Source: Ruminococcus flavefaciens (lineage in GTDB: Bacteria; Bacillota; Clostridia; Oscillospirales; Ruminococcaceae). From it: DNA of 64,000 bases. The notes below the pieces were generated by a model, which saw only the letters and a list, made by a program, of their open reading frames with translations, did no database searches and was not told where the DNA came from. The stretch's first letter is position 1; the number at the start of each line of letters is the position of its first letter. Below are positions 52,780 to 61,908 of this stretch, in pieces. The position numbers and the translations under genes were made by a program. The DNA is taken from positions 10,400-74,399 of the forward strand of contig NZ_UETD01000011.1 of assembly GCF_900116855.1 (NCBI RefSeq), written 5' to 3'.

Positions 52780-55011
52780 ATGAGAAACAATTTACTGAGG
52801 AAGGCAGGAGCAGCACTGATGTCGGCAGCTATGGCACTTAACGGCGCCGTATACAGTGCAGCCACAGTTACAGCAGCGGACGAACCGCTGAAGTTCGAGT
52901 TCGAGGACGCCAAGATCACAGGCGATGTTACCGTTGAAAAGGACGCATCTGCCAGCGGCGGCTCCGTACTGAAAATGACTGAGAGCGGCACCATCGAGCT
53001 GACAGTAACTGTCGAGCAGTCAGGCTCCTACAAGCTCACATTCTATGCGTTCGGTATCGGCAGCGACAAGCAGCAGAACCTGAGCGTAAACGGCACTTCA
53101 CAGGGCGCTATCGGAATCCCTCAGGGAACCGAGTACACCGCCATAGCAGTTCCCGCAATCATGCTGAAGGCAGGCGACAACACAGTGACCATAGAGAAGT
53201 CATGGGGATGGTCACAGTTCGACTACCTTACAGTAGAGTCCATGTCCGCAGCCAAGATAGAGGCAAAGCAGACCAAGCCCTGCGACCAGCTGGCTACTGT
53301 TGAGACCCAGAGCCTTATGGCTTACCTTGCCGATGTTTACGGCAAGCAGATAATCTCGGGTCAGCAGGAGATATACAGCGGCGGTCCTCACGGACTTGAG
53401 ACCGAGTTCGAGTACCTGAAGGATACCACAGGTCACTATCCTGCTATCAGAGGTTTTGACTACGGAAACTTCTGCTGTCCTGCATTCGGCAGCGACGACG
53501 GCTCCACAAAGAGAGTCCTCGACTGGGTAAAGAACAAGAACGGTATCGCTACCGCTTCTTTCCATCTGAATGTACCCAAGGATTTTGAAAACTTTAAGAT
53601 CGGCTCGCGCATCGACTGGTCAAATACCACATATACCGCCAAGGACACAGATTTTTCGCCCTCTAAGGCTGCAACTGAAGGCACCAAGGAGAATGAGTAC
53701 TACCACGCAGCTCTGAAAACTCTCGCAGCTGAGTTCAAGAAGCTGGAGGCTGAGGGAGTACCCGTTATCTGGAGACCTCTCCACGAGGCAGAAGGCGGCG
53801 GCGGTGAGACAGGCTCATGGTTCTGGTGGGGCAGAGAAGGCTCCGCAGCCTATAAGAAGCTCTGGATATACACCTATGAGACGCTCACAAGCGAGTTCGG
53901 CTGCCACAACCTTATCTGGGAGTGGAACAGCTATAACTTCGACACATCCAAGAACTGGTATCCCGGCGATGCTTATGTAGACATCATCGGCTACGATAAG
54001 TACAGCTGTACAGACTGGTCCACAGGAAGCGCAAGGTACTACCACAACGACAGTCCTTTCGCATCCACATTCTACGGACTCATGGAAAAGTACGACAGCG
54101 CAAAGATGATATCACTTGCCGAGAACGACTGCTTCTCAACTCCCGACAAGATGCAGGAGGAGGGCGCAGCATGGCTGTACTTCTGTACATGGTATGACGG
54201 CGGAAGCGATACCACCGACTTCCTTTCAAATCCCACATTCAACACCAAGGAAGACACTATCGCTATGTATCAGAGCGATTACTGCGTAACTCTCGATGAG
54301 CTCCCCGCAGACCTCTACAACCGCGAGGGCATCACACCTCCCGATCCCTCAAAGACAACTACAACTACTACAACTACCAGCGACCCCAATGTGACAACTA
54401 CCACAACTGCATACAAGTTCGAGATACAGAAGAAGAACGTCAAGGTTCCCGAAACTCCTGAGAATGCAGTTGGCAAGGAGCTTGAGATCAACATCAAGGG
54501 CGCAGCAGGCGCTTCCATCGGCGGCGGAGTAGGCTTCGGCACAAACGCAGACGACTGGCAGAACATTGAGTGGAAGGGCAATGCGGACGCTGACGGAAAT
54601 CTTACAGTAGTGGTAGACCTCAAGGAAATGCCCGACGCAGTCAAGAACTGCGAGGTTCAGGTATGGTGGTCCAATACATGGAACGCTGCAACAGAGTCAG
54701 GCGTTGACCAGCCCTATGAGATAGGTGACTGCAAGGTGAACTTCCTTATGGGCGGCGCACTTGAAAACTTATGGGGCGACACCAACGATGACGGAACAGT
54801 AGAGCTTGCAGACGCTATCCTCATCATGCAGGCACTTGCAAATCCCGACAAGTACGGTGAGGGCGGTTCAGACAAGTATCATCTGACAGAGCGCGGCAGA
54901 GAGCTGGGCGATGTAGATCTGTCCACAAAGGGTCTCACCTCAAACGACGCACTGTTCATTCAGGAATATCTCCTTCACACAAGAGAGTCTCTCGTACCCA
55001 GTGCGGAATAA
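52780..55011 (+). CDS. GH26 beta-mannanase with CBM35-like module and dockerin
   Basis: 743 aa. Signal peptide to ~36 (GAALMSAAMALNGAVYSAAT). A CBM35-like module (~40-155; KFEFEDAKITGDV, GSYKLTFYAFG, WSQFDYLTVE) precedes the GH26 catalytic domain (~175-515; GKQIISGQQE, PAIRGFDYGNF, acid/base Glu in WRPLHEAEGG, WFWWGREG, nucleophile Glu in ISLAENDCF). A Thr-rich linker (~525-540) leads to a second beta module (~545-650) and a C-terminal dockerin (WGDTNDDGTVELADAILIMQ and GDVDLSTKGLTSNDALFIQ). It cuts internal bonds of beta-mannan as part of a cellulosome. The ATG at 52780 follows GGAGG; the ATG five codons earlier overlaps that site. Confidence 0.93.
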   Translation: MRNNLLRKAGAALMSAAMALNGAVYSAATVTAADEPLKFEFEDAKITGDVTVEKDASASGGSVLKMTESGTIELTVTVEQSGSYKLTFYAFGIGSDKQQNLSVNGTSQGAIGIPQGTEYTAIAVPAIMLKAGDNTVTIEKSWGWSQFDYLTVESMSAAKIEAKQTKPCDQLATVETQSLMAYLADVYGKQIISGQQEIYSGGPHGLETEFEYLKDTTGHYPAIRGFDYGNFCCPAFGSDDGSTKRVLDWVKNKNGIATASFHLNVPKDFENFKIGSRIDWSNTTYTAKDTDFSPSKAATEGTKENEYYHAALKTLAAEFKKLEAEGVPVIWRPLHEAEGGGGETGSWFWWGREGSAAYKKLWIYTYETLTSEFGCHNLIWEWNSYNFDTSKNWYPGDAYVDIIGYDKYSCTDWSTGSARYYHNDSPFASTFYGLMEKYDSAKMISLAENDCFSTPDKMQEEGAAWLYFCTWYDGGSDTTDFLSNPTFNTKEDTIAMYQSDYCVTLDELPADLYNREGITPPDPSKTTTTTTTTSDPNVTTTTTAYKFEIQKKNVKVPETPENAVGKELEINIKGAAGASIGGGVGFGTNADDWQNIEWKGNADADGNLTVVVDLKEMPDAVKNCEVQVWWSNTWNAATESGVDQPYEIGDCKVNFLMGGALENLWGDTNDDGTVELADAILIMQALANPDKYGEGGSDKYHLTERGRELGDVDLSTKGLTSNDALFIQEYLLHTRESLVPSAE

Positions 55012-55020
55012 ATAAAAACA

Positions 55021-55053
55021 GCCCCGAGGCGTATTGCTTCGGGGCGTTTTATT
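55021..55053 (+). terminator. Terminator of the mannanase gene
   Basis: Stem GCCCCGAGGC/GCTTCGGGGC, then GTTTTATTATTT. Confidence 0.88.
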
Positions 55054-55086
55054 ATTTGAAAGATGAGATAAATCGGAATTTATATT

Positions 55087-55219
55087 TGTAGGGGACGCCG
55101 CTCTCGGCGTCCCGCGAAATTTATTACACGCCCAACGGGACGCCGAGGGCGGCGTCCCCTACATTAGCTAACGGCTAAGGGCTCAAATCATAATTTTGCT
55201 CCGCTAAATTATGATTTAC
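55087..55219. repeat. Composite intergenic palindrome
   Basis: Outer arms TGTAGGGGACGCCG...CTCGGCGTCCC and their complement form a near-perfect 27-bp inverted repeat (55087-55114 with 55138-55165); each arm is also a hairpin. A second palindrome AAATCATAATTTTGC/GCTAAATTATGATTT (55187-55219) follows, a close copy of the one at 25623. The words TTAGC and GGCTAAGGGCT also recur at 25.7 kb. Confidence 0.85.
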
Positions 55220-55221
55220 AA

Positions 55222-55268
55222 AAAAGCCATAGTACCTCCTTCTATCGGAAATACTATGGCTTGTGTTT
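55222..55268 (-). terminator. Terminator of the Cmk-like gene
   Basis: Stem AGCCATAGTA..TCC with GGA..TACTATGGCT; AAAAAA on the left gives the T-tract on the minus strand. A near copy ends the zinc-ribbon genes at 59381. Confidence 0.85.
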
Positions 55269-55281
55269 CTTAGCTGTGAGC

Positions 55282-55875
55282 TTATTCGCCCATTCTGGAC
55301 TTTATGTACTCCTCAAGCAGGTCTACTGTCTTGTCAAGTCCCAGACGGGAGCTGTTTATGCTCAGGTCATAGAGTCTGGAGTCGCCCCAGTGACCCTCGC
55401 AGTGATAGTTATGATAGCGCTTTCTCTTGCGGTCCTTTTTGTCGATGAAAGCCTTTGCCTTGTCCTCTGAGAGGTCGTACACGTTCATGACGCGCTTGAT
55501 CTTCTCGCTCATATCGCCCAGCACAAACAGTGACACAAGACACTTGAAGTCGCGGAGCTTTGTCTCCGAGCAGCGTCCTACGACTACGAAGGACTCACCG
55601 CTTGCCGCCTTTTCTCTCAGGAAGCTGAACTGCATCTCGGCGATGTTGTCCTCAATGGAGTTGCTGTAACCGTTTACTCTGCGCGAGAGAAGGTGGTTCT
55701 TGGGCTTTTCGTTGTATTTCTCTATCTCCTCGGGAGTGAGACCTGTTTTGTCTGCGATCTCTGTAATGAGGTGACGGTCGTATATCGGGATATTGAAGCG
55801 CTTTGCCAGCTGCTCGGCAATTGCCTTGCCGCCGCTTCCGAATTCACGACCTACTGAGATGATGACCTGTGGCAT
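55282..55875 (-). CDS. Cytidylate-kinase-like P-loop kinase
   Basis: 197 aa. The start VIISVGREFGSGGKAIAEQL carries a modified P-loop (GREFGSGGKAIA, 8-19), followed by IPIYDRHLI, SFVVVGRC (~96-103), and RKRYHNYHCEGHWGDSRLYDLSINSSRLG (LID and end). This is the cytidylate-kinase-like family (PF13189 type) common in gut Firmicutes; its substrate is not established. It is not the true cmk. SD AAGGAGG precedes the ATG. Confidence 0.88.
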   Translation of the reverse strand: MPQVIISVGREFGSGGKAIAEQLAKRFNIPIYDRHLITEIADKTGLTPEEIEKYNEKPKNHLLSRRVNGYSNSIEDNIAEMQFSFLREKAASGESFVVVGRCSETKLRDFKCLVSLFVLGDMSEKIKRVMNVYDLSEDKAKAFIDKKDRKRKRYHNYHCEGHWGDSRLYDLSINSSRLGLDKTVDLLEEYIKSRMGE

Positions 55876-55911
55876 AAGTGATCCTCCTTTTACAATATAT
55901 ATCTGAAATAT

Positions 55912-55940
55912 ATTGTATCACATTTTTACTAAAAAATCAA
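55912..55940 (-). promoter_or_regulatory. Promoter of the Cmk-like gene
   Basis: Minus strand TTGATT (55935-55940), 17 bp, TACAAT (55912-55917). The -35 box lies just past the 3' end of the transporter gene. Confidence 0.65.
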
Positions 55941-55954
55941 CGCTTTATCGTATA

Positions 55955-57307
55955 TCAAAGGTACCTTACAAAGAGATAAACGGTGGATATAGCCAGTACG
56001 ATGACCGTTGCGGGAGCGATCTTCTTGCAGTATCTGCCCCAGCCGATGGGATAGCCGTTTTTCTGAGCAACGGAAGTGCCCACAACGTTTGCGGAGGCTC
56101 CGATGGGAGTAGCGCTTCCGCCGATGTCGGTACCCATAGCCAGTGCCCATGCCAGAGTTGAGATGGGAACGCCCGAGGTCTCTGCAAGGCTCTGGATGAT
56201 CGGCACCATAGTAGCCGCAAAGGGGATATTGTCCACGAAGGCGCTGGCGATAGCGGATATCCAGAGGATAATGGCTATCATGAGCATTACGTTGCCGCCG
56301 CTGATATCGCCGATGAAGTTTGCGATGAGCTTGAGTATGCCTGTCTCCTCGAGACCGCTTACCACGATAAAGAGTCCCACGAAGAACAGCAGGGTCTTGT
56401 AGTCCACCTTCCTTATGAGCTCAAGAGCGTGCCTGCCGAAGGCGATAAGGGTAATGGCTGCAATAAACAGACCTATCGTAGCAACGGTGAGGTGAGTTGT
56501 AGCGTGAGTGATGAGGAGGAGGACAGCCAGAGCGAAGATGACGCTGCTGATGATGAAGTCCTTCTTGTTGGTGATAGCCTCAGAGGGCTTGGGGAACTTG
56601 CTCATATCCACGGGCTCGCCCTTGCCGCCTGCGATCTCCTTGCGGAAGGCGAAGTAGAGGAACACTACGGATACTATAAGCGAGATAGCGGCACAGAGGC
56701 CTGTATTTGTAAGGAAGTCGAAGAATGAGAAGCCCAGCGATGTGCCGATGATGATGTTCGGGGGGTCTCCGCACATGGTGGCTGAGCCGCCGAGGTTGGC
56801 GCAGAATATCTCCGAGAGTATCATGGGGACGGGATTGAACTTCAGCAGTGAAGCCAGCTCAATGGTCACAGCTGCCAAAAACATGATAACGGTGATACTG
56901 TCGATGAACATTGAAAGTACCGCGGACATTACCATGAATGTAATGAATATGGGTACGGTCTTACATTTTACAAGGTAGGCTATCTTCATACATAGCCAGC
57001 GGAAGAAGCCAGCCTTAGCCATGCCTTCCACCATTACCATCATGCCTGCGATGAAGATGATAGTCGCCCAGTTGATGCCCTTGCTTTCGCTCTCGGTGAC
57101 CTGATACCAGAAGTCCTTGGTAATAAAGCCCTTGAGGGCGAGGGTGTCCATAACAGCGCTTCCGCTGCGCATACAAATACCGAATACCACGATCAGGGTC
57201 AGGAGACCGCTGCCGAGGGTGACATAGTGCCTTTCGATCTTGTCAAGGACTATCATAATGAACATCCCGACGAAGATAACGATGGCAAAGATCTGTGCTG
57301 CTGTCAT
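55955..57307 (-). CDS. ArsB/NhaD-type ion transporter
   Basis: 450 aa with about eleven helices. Motifs of the ion transporter superfamily: IIFIAGMMVMVEGMAKAGFF (~77), SMFIDSITVIMFLAAVTIEL (~127), NLGGSATMCGDPPNIIIGTSLG (~165) and the second half AFVDNIPFAATMVPII (~366), GTDIGGSATPIGASANVVG (~399). This layout is that of ArsB, NhaD and P-protein transporters; arsenite, Na/H or dicarboxylate exchange cannot be told apart here. The ATG at 57307 follows CGGAGG. No ars genes lie nearby. Confidence 0.88.
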   Translation of the reverse strand: MTAAQIFAIVIFVGMFIMIVLDKIERHYVTLGSGLLTLIVVFGICMRSGSAVMDTLALKGFITKDFWYQVTESESKGINWATIIFIAGMMVMVEGMAKAGFFRWLCMKIAYLVKCKTVPIFITFMVMSAVLSMFIDSITVIMFLAAVTIELASLLKFNPVPMILSEIFCANLGGSATMCGDPPNIIIGTSLGFSFFDFLTNTGLCAAISLIVSVVFLYFAFRKEIAGGKGEPVDMSKFPKPSEAITNKKDFIISSVIFALAVLLLITHATTHLTVATIGLFIAAITLIAFGRHALELIRKVDYKTLLFFVGLFIVVSGLEETGILKLIANFIGDISGGNVMLMIAIILWISAIASAFVDNIPFAATMVPIIQSLAETSGVPISTLAWALAMGTDIGGSATPIGASANVVGTSVAQKNGYPIGWGRYCKKIAPATVIVLAISTVYLFVRYL

Positions 57308-57381
57308 ATATACCTCCGAAAAATGCGGCAGTGCCGCAATATTTGCTTCCCTATTAAATAGGAAAAAACGCACTAAATCGA

Positions 57382-57410
57382 ATTATAGCACAAACGGAGA
57401 TGTAATTCAA
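57382..57410 (-). promoter_or_regulatory. Promoter of the ArsB/NhaD-like gene
   Basis: Minus strand TTGAAT (57405-57410), 17 bp, TATAAT (57382-57387). Confidence 0.7.
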
Positions 57411-57509
57411 GGCAAAAATTGATATTTTTACGTCAAATATCATTTTTAGGAGAAAATGCGCTGATTTGTCAAATATATGTTAATTTTTTGGTAAGACTGT
57501 CAGAGGGTA

Positions 57510-57538
57510 TTGCAAAACCGAGGGAAATGTGATATAAT
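57510..57538 (+). promoter_or_regulatory. Promoter of the Ca/Na antiporter operon
   Basis: TTGCAA (57510-57515), 17 bp, TATAAT (57533-57538). The two divergent promoters are the only signals in 57308-57610. Confidence 0.72.
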
Positions 57539-57610
57539 AATATAAGCGAATAAGACAAGAGAACTTATAAAAGGTTCAAAAGAACTTAAAAAGGACGGAT
57601 CGAAAAGATA

Positions 57611-58549
57611 ATGGTAAAATATTTACTTCTGATAGTGGGCTTTGTCCTGCTTATCAAGGGTGCCGATTTCTTTGTTGACGGAAGCTCGGCTGTTGCAAAG
57701 CGGCTGAAGGTGCCCTCACTCATAATCGGAATGACCATAGTTGCAATGGGTACAAGCCTGCCCGAGACCTCGGTCAGCGTTAGTGCTTCGCTGCTGGGCA
57801 AGAACGACCTCGCCATAAGCAATGCCGTGGGCTCAAACATTTTCAACCTCATGGTGGTCTGCGGAGTCTGTGCGGTGCTGTGTCCCATGGCAGTCAGCAA
57901 AGACACACTTAAAAAGGACATCCCTTTCTCGGTGCTTGCGGCAGCAGTGCTCCTTGTGCTCGGTGCCTTTACGGGGATAGTTCAGCGCTGGGGCGGTATC
58001 ATTCTCCTCGCACTTTTTGCGGTTTTCCTGTATATGATGATAAGCTCAGCAAAGAAAGCCCGTGCTTCGGGTGGAGCTGCGGAGGAGGACGAATACAAGA
58101 TAATGCCCGTGTGGAAATGTCTGCTGTGCATAGTGGGCGGCGGCGCTGCCATAGCCGCAGGCGGAAAGATGGTAGTTGAAGGAGCTTCGGATATAGCCCG
58201 TTCCTTTGGCATCTCCGACAACATCATCGGCATGACCGTCGTAGCGCTGGGAACCAGTCTCCCCGAGCTTGTGACCTCTGTGGTCGCCGCAAGAAAGGGC
58301 GAGATAGACATGGCGCTGGGCAATGTTGTGGGCTCCAATATATTCAATATACTGTTCGTGCTGGGAATTGCAGCCACCATCTCACCGATGGCGTTCACCA
58401 TGCAGAACTCCATAGACACGGCAGTCCTCATCGCAATGACAATAATGGTACTGCTGCTGTGTATGCCTAAAAAGAAAATGCTCCGCCGTCACGGAGCTCT
58501 CATGCTTGCGGTCTACGCAGGCTATACAGCTTATATATTCGTAAGATAA
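57611..58549 (+). CDS. Calcium/sodium antiporter (CaCA family, YrbG type)
   Basis: 312 aa, ten helices in two inverted halves. Each half carries the ion-binding alpha repeat: VAMGTSLPETSVSVSASLLG...NAVGSNIFNLM (~48-85) and VALGTSLPELVTSVVAARKG...NVVGSNIFNIL (~213-250). It exchanges Ca for Na or H across the membrane. The ribosome site is weak (AAGGACGG further up). Followed closely by two zinc-ribbon genes, so probably first of three. Confidence 0.93.
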   Translation: MVKYLLLIVGFVLLIKGADFFVDGSSAVAKRLKVPSLIIGMTIVAMGTSLPETSVSVSASLLGKNDLAISNAVGSNIFNLMVVCGVCAVLCPMAVSKDTLKKDIPFSVLAAAVLLVLGAFTGIVQRWGGIILLALFAVFLYMMISSAKKARASGGAAEEDEYKIMPVWKCLLCIVGGGAAIAAGGKMVVEGASDIARSFGISDNIIGMTVVALGTSLPELVTSVVAARKGEIDMALGNVVGSNIFNILFVLGIAATISPMAFTMQNSIDTAVLIAMTIMVLLLCMPKKKMLRRHGALMLAVYAGYTAYIFVR

Positions 58550-58561
58550 GGGGGAAAGACT

Positions 58562-58996
58562 ATGAAATGTGAGACCTGCGGTGCTGAGCTCAGCGGAATG
58601 ATGCCTACCTGTCAGTTCTGCGGAACTCCCGACCCTGTGTACATGAGGCGATACGGTCTGTATCCGCCTGTGCAGGGGAACTATCAGCCGCGTGGGATGG
58701 ATTATCCGCCGCAGGGAAGCTATCCTCCTCCGCCTCAGCAGGGGAGTTATCCTCCGCCTTATATGTACCGCCGACAGCCCTTTGACCCTGCCAACGAACC
58801 GCCCGAGGTCGGTATAATAATATTCTCGGTACTTATCCCGCTGGCAGGATTTATATACGGAGTTGCCAGCCTGAGCGGCGGCGAGAAGCGCGCAGGCAAG
58901 GCTTACCTGCTGGCAGCAGGTCTGTCTCTGGGAGTTTCATTGCTTTTGGTACTTCTTGCTGCTCTTATGGGCTTTTTTGCTGCCTCACAAAGATAA
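58562..58996 (+). CDS. Zinc-ribbon, Pro-rich membrane protein
   Basis: 144 aa. An N-terminal zinc ribbon (CETCGAELSGMMPTCQFCG, 3-21) leads to a Pro/Tyr/Gln-rich region (~33-75, GSYPPPPQQGSYPPPYMY) and two membrane helices (~82-102 VGIIIFSVLIPLAGFIYGVA and ~115-140). Function unknown. It starts 12 nt after the antiporter stop with a GGGGG site. Its ribbon-plus-helix layout matches the next gene. Confidence 0.8.
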   Translation: MKCETCGAELSGMMPTCQFCGTPDPVYMRRYGLYPPVQGNYQPRGMDYPPQGSYPPPPQQGSYPPPYMYRRQPFDPANEPPEVGIIIFSVLIPLAGFIYGVASLSGGEKRAGKAYLLAAGLSLGVSLLLVLLAALMGFFAASQR

Positions 58997-59019
58997 AAAC
59001 GGAAAGGGGTTATAAGAAT

Positions 59020-59361
59020 ATGACTTGTCCTCACTGTGGAGCATCTGTATACGAAAACGATGTAAAGTGTCCGTACTGTGATTCGTTCCTTGAAAACAGA
59101 AACGCCGACAATACAAGGCGTCCTGTGTCAGGTCCGGGGCAGTTCACCATGAACGGACCCGATCAGGTGAATGTGGCGCTGGTGATAGTTTCTCTCCTGA
59201 TACCTATATTCGGCATTATTTACGGTGCCATAAGTCTCGGAGGCGGCCACCAGAAAAGCGGAAAGGTATACCTTATCCTCGGACTGGCAGGTATATTTGT
59301 TTTCCCTTGCTTTATGGGCATAATTCCTATGACATTTGCATTTCTGGGGTTCGCGCAGTAA
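59020..59361 (+). CDS. Zinc-ribbon two-helix membrane protein
   Basis: 113 aa. A zinc ribbon (CPHCGASVYENDVKCPYC, 3-20), a polar linker, and two helices (~51-72 VALVIVSLLIPIFGIIYGAI and ~84-110). It is a shorter paralogue of the gene before it (LLIPIFGIIYGAISLGGG here, LIPLAGFIYGVASLSGG there). Function unknown. Spacing of 23 nt and GGAAAGGGG support cotranscription. Confidence 0.8.
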   Translation: MTCPHCGASVYENDVKCPYCDSFLENRNADNTRRPVSGPGQFTMNGPDQVNVALVIVSLLIPIFGIIYGAISLGGGHQKSGKVYLILGLAGIFVFPCFMGIIPMTFAFLGFAQ

Positions 59362-59380
59362 TTTAACATGGCAAAGCAAA

Positions 59381-59430
59381 AGCCATAGTACTTCCTCTGT
59401 ATCTGCCGGAAGTACTATGGCTCGTTTTAT
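59381..59430 (+). terminator. Terminator after the zinc-ribbon genes
   Basis: 15-bp perfect stem AGCCATAGTACTTCC/GGAAGTACTATGGCT, then CGTTTTATG. It shares its sequence with the terminator at 55222. Confidence 0.88.
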
Positions 59431-59471
59431 GTCAGACTATATCATGTTATGGGGTAAGTGCTGTGTTTGCC

Positions 59472-61895
59472 TTAATATGCCCCATAGGACTGCGGCGTAT
59501 CAAATGTGAGCTCGTCGGTTATCTCCAAGGTCTCAATGTCAGCAGATACGAACTTACTGCCGGAGAGGACGTAAACATAGTCTCCTATATAGAGGGCCCT
59601 GTTGTAGTCAGAGAAACCTTTGGTGTCAACATCGCTGAATGTTTCGGAGATCTCGCCCTTGTGTACGAAGCTGCCGTCCTCGAAGCTGAAGAACTCGTAC
59701 TTTGTGGTATTTTCCCTGTCATACCAGTCATCGCTGTAATTCAGGATATTTATGGGCACGCCTATGAGGTTCTTTTCGGGAGCTATCAGGAGAGCCTTTC
59801 TGTCCCAAACGGCTGTTGATGAGAATTCTGTGCCTGTGTAGTATTCGTCGTAGTAGATGTTGTCCCATGTATAGACGTCAGCCGCCTTCAGGTCGTTGGG
59901 GTCGGAGTTGTCGAACATGGTCATTCTTACGCCTGTTATCCTGCCTGCATCATTGGCGTCCTGACCGAAGCCGAAGAGGAGTCCCTCGCCCCAGCTCTGC
60001 ATATAGGTGCTGAAGCCGTTTATCTTGAACTCGTCCAGCACAACAGGAGCCGTGGGGTCACTGAGGTCAACTGCGTAGAGGGGGTCTGTCTGGCGGAAGG
60101 TGACTACATAAGCCATATTGCCGCTGAAGCTTGCTGACTTTATCTCCTCATCCTTGCCCAGACCGTCAACGCTTCCCACTATATTGAGGTCCATATCCAT
60201 TACATAGACTCTGCTGTCCTGATTTACTCTTTCATAGCTGTAATAGCCCTCGTCGCTGCTTGTGAAGTAGTCTATTATTCCCTCAAAGAAGCCGTCGTCC
60301 GTATCAAATCTGTGGAAGGTCTCCTTGAACTCGGTGTAGGTAGCAGCCACGCGGAAGTATCCGTCATACTCGCTCATTGAGAACTGGTCCTTGACTGTGC
60401 CGTTGATAACGCCGCTTGCCATGGGGACAATGTCTCCGCCGCTTACAGAGATACGGGTGATGTCGGTGACGTTGCTTGTATCCCAGCGGTCTGACGCAGT
60501 GTAGAGGTTGTCGGCTGAGCAGTATATGCTGCCCGAATAGCCTGCCAGTGTCTTTGTGTCGTGTACTGAGGGAGCGCCGCTCTCGGTAAGGTCTATGCTG
60601 CCTACAACAGAGTATGACAGCCAGTCGCTTGTGCCGAAGCCGCCCTCGGGAAGGAGTATATCCTCGGGAGGAAGAATGTCACAGTCATCGCCCATGCCGC
60701 AGCAGGGGATATAATTGACGGGCTCGTTGCTCTCCTCCACTTCCTTGAAGCTGCAGGTGGAATAATTGGTGATAAGGAGCATATAGCCGTCGGGAGATAT
60801 CCTGACGTCATTGTAATAGCCGTCCTGAGAGTATACGTCTATGAGCTGAGGCTCGTCACCTGTGGTGTAGAATGCCGCGAAGGTGGTTCCGCAGCGCTGA
60901 GCCGTTCTTGTTGCAAAATTGGAATTGAGATATGCTGAGTCGTTGTTGGTTCCGATGACAACTATCATATCGTTATAGACATACATATCCGTAATGCTTA
61001 TGGTATATGGCTGTGCATCGGGAGCTATGTCATTCTTGATATCAACGGAATAGTTTCCTGTGAACTCACCGTCCTTGACATCGGCAACTCTCAGTGTGGG
61101 GTGGTTTATATATTCCTCGTCATTGGGAGAGCATATATAATAAATATGCCTGCCGTCTGTCTTTACGATGTCAGCCTCAAGGACGTTCTGCTCCTGATGG
61201 TAGGTGTCGGAGTGCTCGGGAGTCTCCTCATCGGGCTCTGTGGCAGGTTCTGTATCAGGCTCAGTCGCAGGTTCAGTGTCGGGTTCTGTAACAGGTTCAG
61301 TGTCGGGTTCCGCATTTGGTTCAGTTGCAGGCTCGGTACCGAGCTCAACATCGGGAGCTATCTCAAAGTCGGGAGCGGAAGCGTCAGGGGAATCCAATCC
61401 GCTTTCGATGGCGCCTGATCCTGTGTCTGCGAACTCAATCGCTTCATCCGCCTCAGCTCCATAGACCACATCATTCTTGTAGCGGTTTCTCTTTTCCTGA
61501 AGCTTGCGTTCCTTTTCGGCTCTGTCGGCAGCGTCTTTGAACATGGTGTATACCTGCTCATAGTCCTTTGCGCCGCTCATATAGCTTTCCAGCTTTTTCA
61601 GCTCCTGATCGGGAGCCGTGGTTGTGCCGTCGGGGGCGGTAACAGCGCTTCCCTCCTTGATGAGAGAGTCAGCGCTCTTTCTATTTATCTTTCCGTTGTT
61701 CATGGTGTATGCGGCAGTTCCGCCTATAACGGCGCAGGCAGCCGCTGCTGCGGTTATCCTTCCTGCAACGGAGATACCGCTTCTCTTTTTCTTTGGAGCC
61801 TGTTCGTCCAGCATTTTCTTTATGTTTTCGGGTCTGAGCCTGTCGGGAACGGGCTCTGACTTCAGCTGTTCTCTGAGCTTATCGTCATTGTTCAT
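59472..61895 (-). CDS. Membrane-anchored beta-propeller protein, probable anti-sigma partner
   Basis: 807 aa. A cytosolic start with DDKLREQLKSEPVPDRLRPENI (~3-24), one helix (~48-68, GRITAAAAACAVIGGTAAYT), a polar region, and an EPDTEPATEPD-type repeat linker (~190-235). The outside domain is a beta-propeller of the COG4880/PF09826 type (HQEQNVLEADIVKTDGRHIYYI at ~240; VAATYTEFKETFHRFD; AVDLSDPTAPVVLDEFKINGF; VPINILNYSD near the end). The start lies 13 nt after the ECF gene, so it probably controls that sigma factor in response to an outside signal. The ATG at 61895 is chosen since the ATG at 61901 lies one base from the AAGGAG site. Confidence 0.88.
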   Translation of the reverse strand: MNNDDKLREQLKSEPVPDRLRPENIKKMLDEQAPKKKRSGISVAGRITAAAAACAVIGGTAAYTMNNGKINRKSADSLIKEGSAVTAPDGTTTAPDQELKKLESYMSGAKDYEQVYTMFKDAADRAEKERKLQEKRNRYKNDVVYGAEADEAIEFADTGSGAIESGLDSPDASAPDFEIAPDVELGTEPATEPNAEPDTEPVTEPDTEPATEPDTEPATEPDEETPEHSDTYHQEQNVLEADIVKTDGRHIYYICSPNDEEYINHPTLRVADVKDGEFTGNYSVDIKNDIAPDAQPYTISITDMYVYNDMIVVIGTNNDSAYLNSNFATRTAQRCGTTFAAFYTTGDEPQLIDVYSQDGYYNDVRISPDGYMLLITNYSTCSFKEVEESNEPVNYIPCCGMGDDCDILPPEDILLPEGGFGTSDWLSYSVVGSIDLTESGAPSVHDTKTLAGYSGSIYCSADNLYTASDRWDTSNVTDITRISVSGGDIVPMASGVINGTVKDQFSMSEYDGYFRVAATYTEFKETFHRFDTDDGFFEGIIDYFTSSDEGYYSYERVNQDSRVYVMDMDLNIVGSVDGLGKDEEIKSASFSGNMAYVVTFRQTDPLYAVDLSDPTAPVVLDEFKINGFSTYMQSWGEGLLFGFGQDANDAGRITGVRMTMFDNSDPNDLKAADVYTWDNIYYDEYYTGTEFSSTAVWDRKALLIAPEKNLIGVPINILNYSDDWYDRENTTKYEFFSFEDGSFVHKGEISETFSDVDTKGFSDYNRALYIGDYVYVLSGSKFVSADIETLEITDELTFDTPQSYGAY

Positions 61896-61908
61896 AAACA
61901 TTCTCCTT

